In this document: positions 4,822 to 6,980 of the stretch, one piece after another
Numbering within the stretch: position 1 is the first letter of the stretch
Layout: each line of letters starts with the position of its first letter
Assembly: GCA_013203245.1 (NCBI GenBank)
Contig: JABMOR010000120.1
Coordinates: forward strand, 1-6,980
Origin: Candidatus Nitrosopumilus sp.
Lineage (GTDB): Archaea; Thermoproteota; Nitrososphaeria; Nitrososphaerales; Nitrosopumilaceae
Direction: 5' to 3'
DNA: 6,980 nucleotides
The notes under the pieces: model-generated
Seen by the model: the letters and a program-made list of their open reading frames with translations, nothing else
Told to the model about the DNA's origin: nothing
The model's database searches: none
Made by a program: the position numbers and the translations under genes

Positions 4822-6183
4822 TTGGCAATTTTACCTATCGATAACGGTCGCTACGGCACAAAAGAAATGATGGATATTTTCAGTGAACAAAAGAAAATAG
4901 ACTATCAATTAGAGATCGAGGGGGCTGCTGCCATTTCCCAAAGTGAGATAGGAATGATTTCAAAAAGTATAGGTAAAGAAATTCACAGAGCAGCAATGTC
5001 TGGAAAAATTACTGCAAAGAGAATCAAGCAGTTAGAGGCAAAAAGCGATCACGACACTGCAGCTCTTGTAGAATCACTAAGTGAGAAATGTAGCAAAAAT
5101 GCCAAACCTTGGATACACTATGGATTAACAAGTAATGATTTAGTTGATACCAGTAATTCTATGCAAATGAGAGATGCATTGCAAATTATTGAACCAAAAG
5201 TTGCAGAAATGGCATCAATACTTGCAAAAAAAGCAGTAAAATATTCAAAGATTCCGGCAGTTGGTAGAACACATGGTCAGCATGCAAGTATCATTTCATT
5301 TGGATTAAAGTTTGCAAATTGGGCTGCAGAGATGGCAAAACATGTAGAGCGAATTGAAGAGATAAAGAAAAGAATTTTGATTTGTAAGACATTGGGTGTT
5401 GTAGGTACAGGTTCACTAATGGGTGCAAAATCACTTGAAGTGCAAAAAAGAGCTGCAAAACGATTAAAATTATTTCCAGCAGAAGTTACAACACAAGTTG
5501 TTCCTAGAGAAAGATATGCTGAATATGTGTTTGAATTGGCATTAATTGGTGCAACTTTGGAAAAAATTGCAATAGAGATTAGAAATTTGCAAAGAACAGA
5601 AATTGGAGAAGTTGCAGAGCAATTCAAGAAAGGACAGATGGGAAGTAGTGCCGTTCCTGTAAAAAGAAATCCAATAAAGAGTGAACGAGTATCATCATTA
5701 TCCAAACTAGTGAGAAGTCAAGTTGCAGTTGCATTTGAGAATATTCCATTATGGCATGAACGAGATCTTTCAAATTCAGCAAATGAACGATTTATTCTTC
5801 CAACAGTTTCAATTCTAGTCGATGAAATGCTTGAAACTATGACTAGAATTATTTCAAACTTGATGGTAAATGAGAAAAGAATTGTAGACAATCTATACAT
5901 CACAAAGGGGCAAATATTTGCAGAGTTTGTTTTAGAAGCACTGATCAAAAAAGGCATACCAAGATTTGTAGCATACAAAGATGTTCAAAGAGTAGCATTT
6001 GAGGCAAATGACAAAGGAATGTACTACATAGATGCAATCAAAAACGATAAAGCATTTACTTCAAAATTAACCGACAAGGAAATTGAATCTATATTTTCAC
6101 CAGAGAAACACCTTGGAGCATCACCAATGATCATAAAAAACGTAGAAAAAACAGTTCAGAATACAATTAAGAAATTTATCTAG
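4822..6183 (+). CDS. purB: Adenylosuccinate lyase (PurB)
   Basis: PurB acts twice in purine synthesis: it releases fumarate from SAICAR to give AICAR, and from adenylosuccinate to give AMP. The cytoplasmic homotetramer belongs to the fumarase/aspartase superfamily. The 453-residue product is full length. The N-terminus (LPIDNGRYGTKEM) has the usual substrate-binding RYG. DHD at 76-78 contains the conserved His77. HYGLTSNDLVDTS spans 99-111. GRTHGQHA at 148-155 carries the catalytic His151. The family signature loop is GSSAVPVKRNP at 274-284 with the catalytic Ser (275/276) and Lys281. The C-terminal domain is complete. The start is TTG, the first base of a leaderless message as judged from the TATA position. 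An ATG start would require residue 16 and would remove the RYG. The 3' end overlaps a convergent gene by 8 bp. Confidence 0.97.
   Translation: MAILPIDNGRYGTKEMMDIFSEQKKIDYQLEIEGAAAISQSEIGMISKSIGKEIHRAAMSGKITAKRIKQLEAKSDHDTAALVESLSEKCSKNAKPWIHYGLTSNDLVDTSNSMQMRDALQIIEPKVAEMASILAKKAVKYSKIPAVGRTHGQHASIISFGLKFANWAAEMAKHVERIEEIKKRILICKTLGVVGTGSLMGAKSLEVQKRAAKRLKLFPAEVTTQVVPRERYAEYVFELALIGATLEKIAIEIRNLQRTEIGEVAEQFKKGQMGSSAVPVKRNPIKSERVSSLSKLVRSQVAVAFENIPLWHERDLSNSANERFILPTVSILVDEMLETMTRIISNLMVNEKRIVDNLYITKGQIFAEFVLEALIKKGIPRFVAYKDVQRVAFEANDKGMYYIDAIKNDKAFTSKLTDKEIESIFSPEKHLGASPMIIKNVEKTVQNTIKKFI
6176..6183. other. 8-bp convergent overlap of purB and the asparagine-synthetase-like gene
   Basis: The purB TAG (6181-6183) lies inside the 3' end of the minus-strand gene, whose TAA is at 6176-6178. 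Both 3' ends are coding, so neither transcript can end before entering the other gene. Confidence 0.85.
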
Positions 6184-6931
6184 TTTTTAGTAATGCTTTG
6201 TGAATTTTAGAACCATATTGTAGTGCCTTCTTTCGTTTTGTACAAGAAATTTCTGGAACATTAATCTCGCTAGCTAATTTTCGTATAATGTGCTTACGAT
6301 ACAAGTCTTCAGAGTCATGAATTTTTTCAGATATAGGAACAGTTTTTGCATATTCAATAAATTTCTGCGAGAGCAATGGCTGCAGTATTCGCACTCCAAA
6401 TTTAGATGAGATTGAATTTACAGCCTTCATCATTTTTAGTTCGTTATCCAATTTGGCAAGCATTACTTTGTTAATTTGAGATTCCCCTCCGGAAAACGCT
6501 TCGCGATAGGCATTGTAACCGCAAAATAGTTCATCCACCCCGTTTGCAGTAACCACAGTATCAAGGCCTAAGCTGTTTGCAAGTTTAGAAACATAGTAGA
6601 ACGCAATGCAATTCTCATTCCAGGATAAATTGTCTGTCTTTATTGTTTGGTTAATTTTTGAAGAAATGTCAAAAAAGGTATCCGAGTCAATTTCTAGAAC
6701 ATGGTGTGGATATTTCAGGTGTTCGTTAACTTCTTTTGCAAACAAGATATCATGTGACTCAGGAAACCCAATCGTCAACAGTGTAATATCGTAATTCATG
6801 TCTGAGCAAATTTTTGAAATTAAAGTGCTATCAACACCGCCAGAAAAAGCAACTCCAATTTTCTTCTCTTTAACAGTTTCAAAAACAGAATTTTTAATAT
6901 TTTCAAGCAATTTTTCATTCATCTCATCCAT
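6176..6931 (-). CDS. Stand-alone asparagine synthetase C-domain-type ATP pyrophosphatase
   Basis: The 251-residue cytoplasmic protein has the PP-loop ATP pyrophosphatase fold of the asparagine synthetase synthase domain. The P-loop is VAFSGGVDS, with SGGVDS at 30-35. The second signature is NGVDELFCGY at 130-139, matching the GxDELFxGY of AsnB. TKRKKALQYGS at 231-241 resembles the conserved basic C-terminal motif of that family. The N-terminal glutaminase domain with its catalytic Cys is absent, and the synthase domain is shorter than in AsnB (full AsnB is about 550 residues). It should therefore adenylate a carboxylate and use ammonia or another amine, or take ammonia from a separate subunit. 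The substrate could be aspartate or something else; beta-lactam synthetases share the fold. An in-frame TGA nine bases upstream makes ATG 6929-6931 the earliest start, with ATG 6920-6922 the alternative. No TATA element is visible nearby, so it may be the distal gene of an operon entering from the right. Confidence 0.88.
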   Translation of the reverse strand: MDEMNEKLLENIKNSVFETVKEKKIGVAFSGGVDSTLISKICSDMNYDITLLTIGFPESHDILFAKEVNEHLKYPHHVLEIDSDTFFDISSKINQTIKTDNLSWNENCIAFYYVSKLANSLGLDTVVTANGVDELFCGYNAYREAFSGGESQINKVMLAKLDNELKMMKAVNSISSKFGVRILQPLLSQKFIEYAKTVPISEKIHDSEDLYRKHIIRKLASEINVPEISCTKRKKALQYGSKIHKALLKTR

Positions 6932-6980
6932 TATCTCTCACACTACATGTTCTCCAAAAGGGTAATGAATCAATCTTTTA

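Noticed and set aside
4802..4870. ATG frame of 22 codons overlapping the purB start, possible upstream regulatory peptide
   Set aside because: The TATA position puts transcription start near 4822, downstream of this ATG, so it would not be in the message.
5277..5705. 142-codon open frame antisense to purB
   Set aside because: It lies wholly within a well-identified enzyme gene and its Ser/Ile/Phe-rich product is typical of antisense shadows of AT-rich coding DNA.
6938..6979. A minus-strand frame entering from the right edge and ending KRLIHYPFGEHVV at a TGA six bases before the asparagine-synthetase-like ATG
   Set aside because: It is a plausible upstream operon partner, and the lack of a TATA element fits, but only 13 codons are visible and a second frame is also open there.

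Overview
The window looks like a piece of an ammonia-oxidising thaumarchaeon (Nitrososphaerota, Nitrosopumilus/Nitrosarchaeum-like). The evidence is an AT-rich sequence with short intergenic gaps, an archaeal-type RtcB RNA ligase, small UspA and twin-CBS proteins of the kind common in that phylum, and archaeal promoter architecture. Several genes have an AT-rich TATA element centred 24-27 nt before the start codon and no Shine-Dalgarno site, as expected for leaderless mRNAs. The lineage is an inference from gene content and style; no rRNA or ammonia-oxidation gene is present.

Layout: (1) 61-1446, minus: rtcB, the 3'-phosphate RNA ligase of tRNA splicing and RNA repair. (2) Divergent from it, plus strand: a 51-aa unknown protein (1535-1690) and a very basic 66-aa protein resembling a histone H1 tail (1761-1961), each with its own leaderless promoter. 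(3) 2036-2728, minus: a zinc-ribbon membrane protein whose linker is built from two abutting in-frame tandem repeats, one acidic and one basic. (4) 2857-3282, minus: an ATP-binding-type universal stress protein, divergent from (5) a plus-strand cluster: a twin-CBS protein (3399-3860), a two-helix membrane protein (3869-4117), an overlooked 36-aa six-cysteine microprotein (4119-4229) and a second two-helix membrane protein (4306-4551). (6) 4552-4821: a gap with one possible 27-aa Cys-tailed microprotein on the minus strand. (7) 4822-6183, plus: purB, adenylosuccinate lyase, with a leaderless TTG start. (8) 6176-6931, minus: a stand-alone asparagine-synthetase-type ATP pyrophosphatase overlapping the purB 3' end by 8 bp.

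The housekeeping genes (rtcB, purB) bracket an accessory stretch rich in small membrane, zinc-binding and nucleotide-sensing proteins. The most coherent unit is the divergent usp / CBS-membrane-Cys cluster. Its two promoters flank a 7-bp-arm inverted repeat placed almost exactly midway, which suggests shared control of nucleotide-sensing and small membrane proteins. No tRNA, rRNA, CRISPR array, insertion sequence or integrase was seen.
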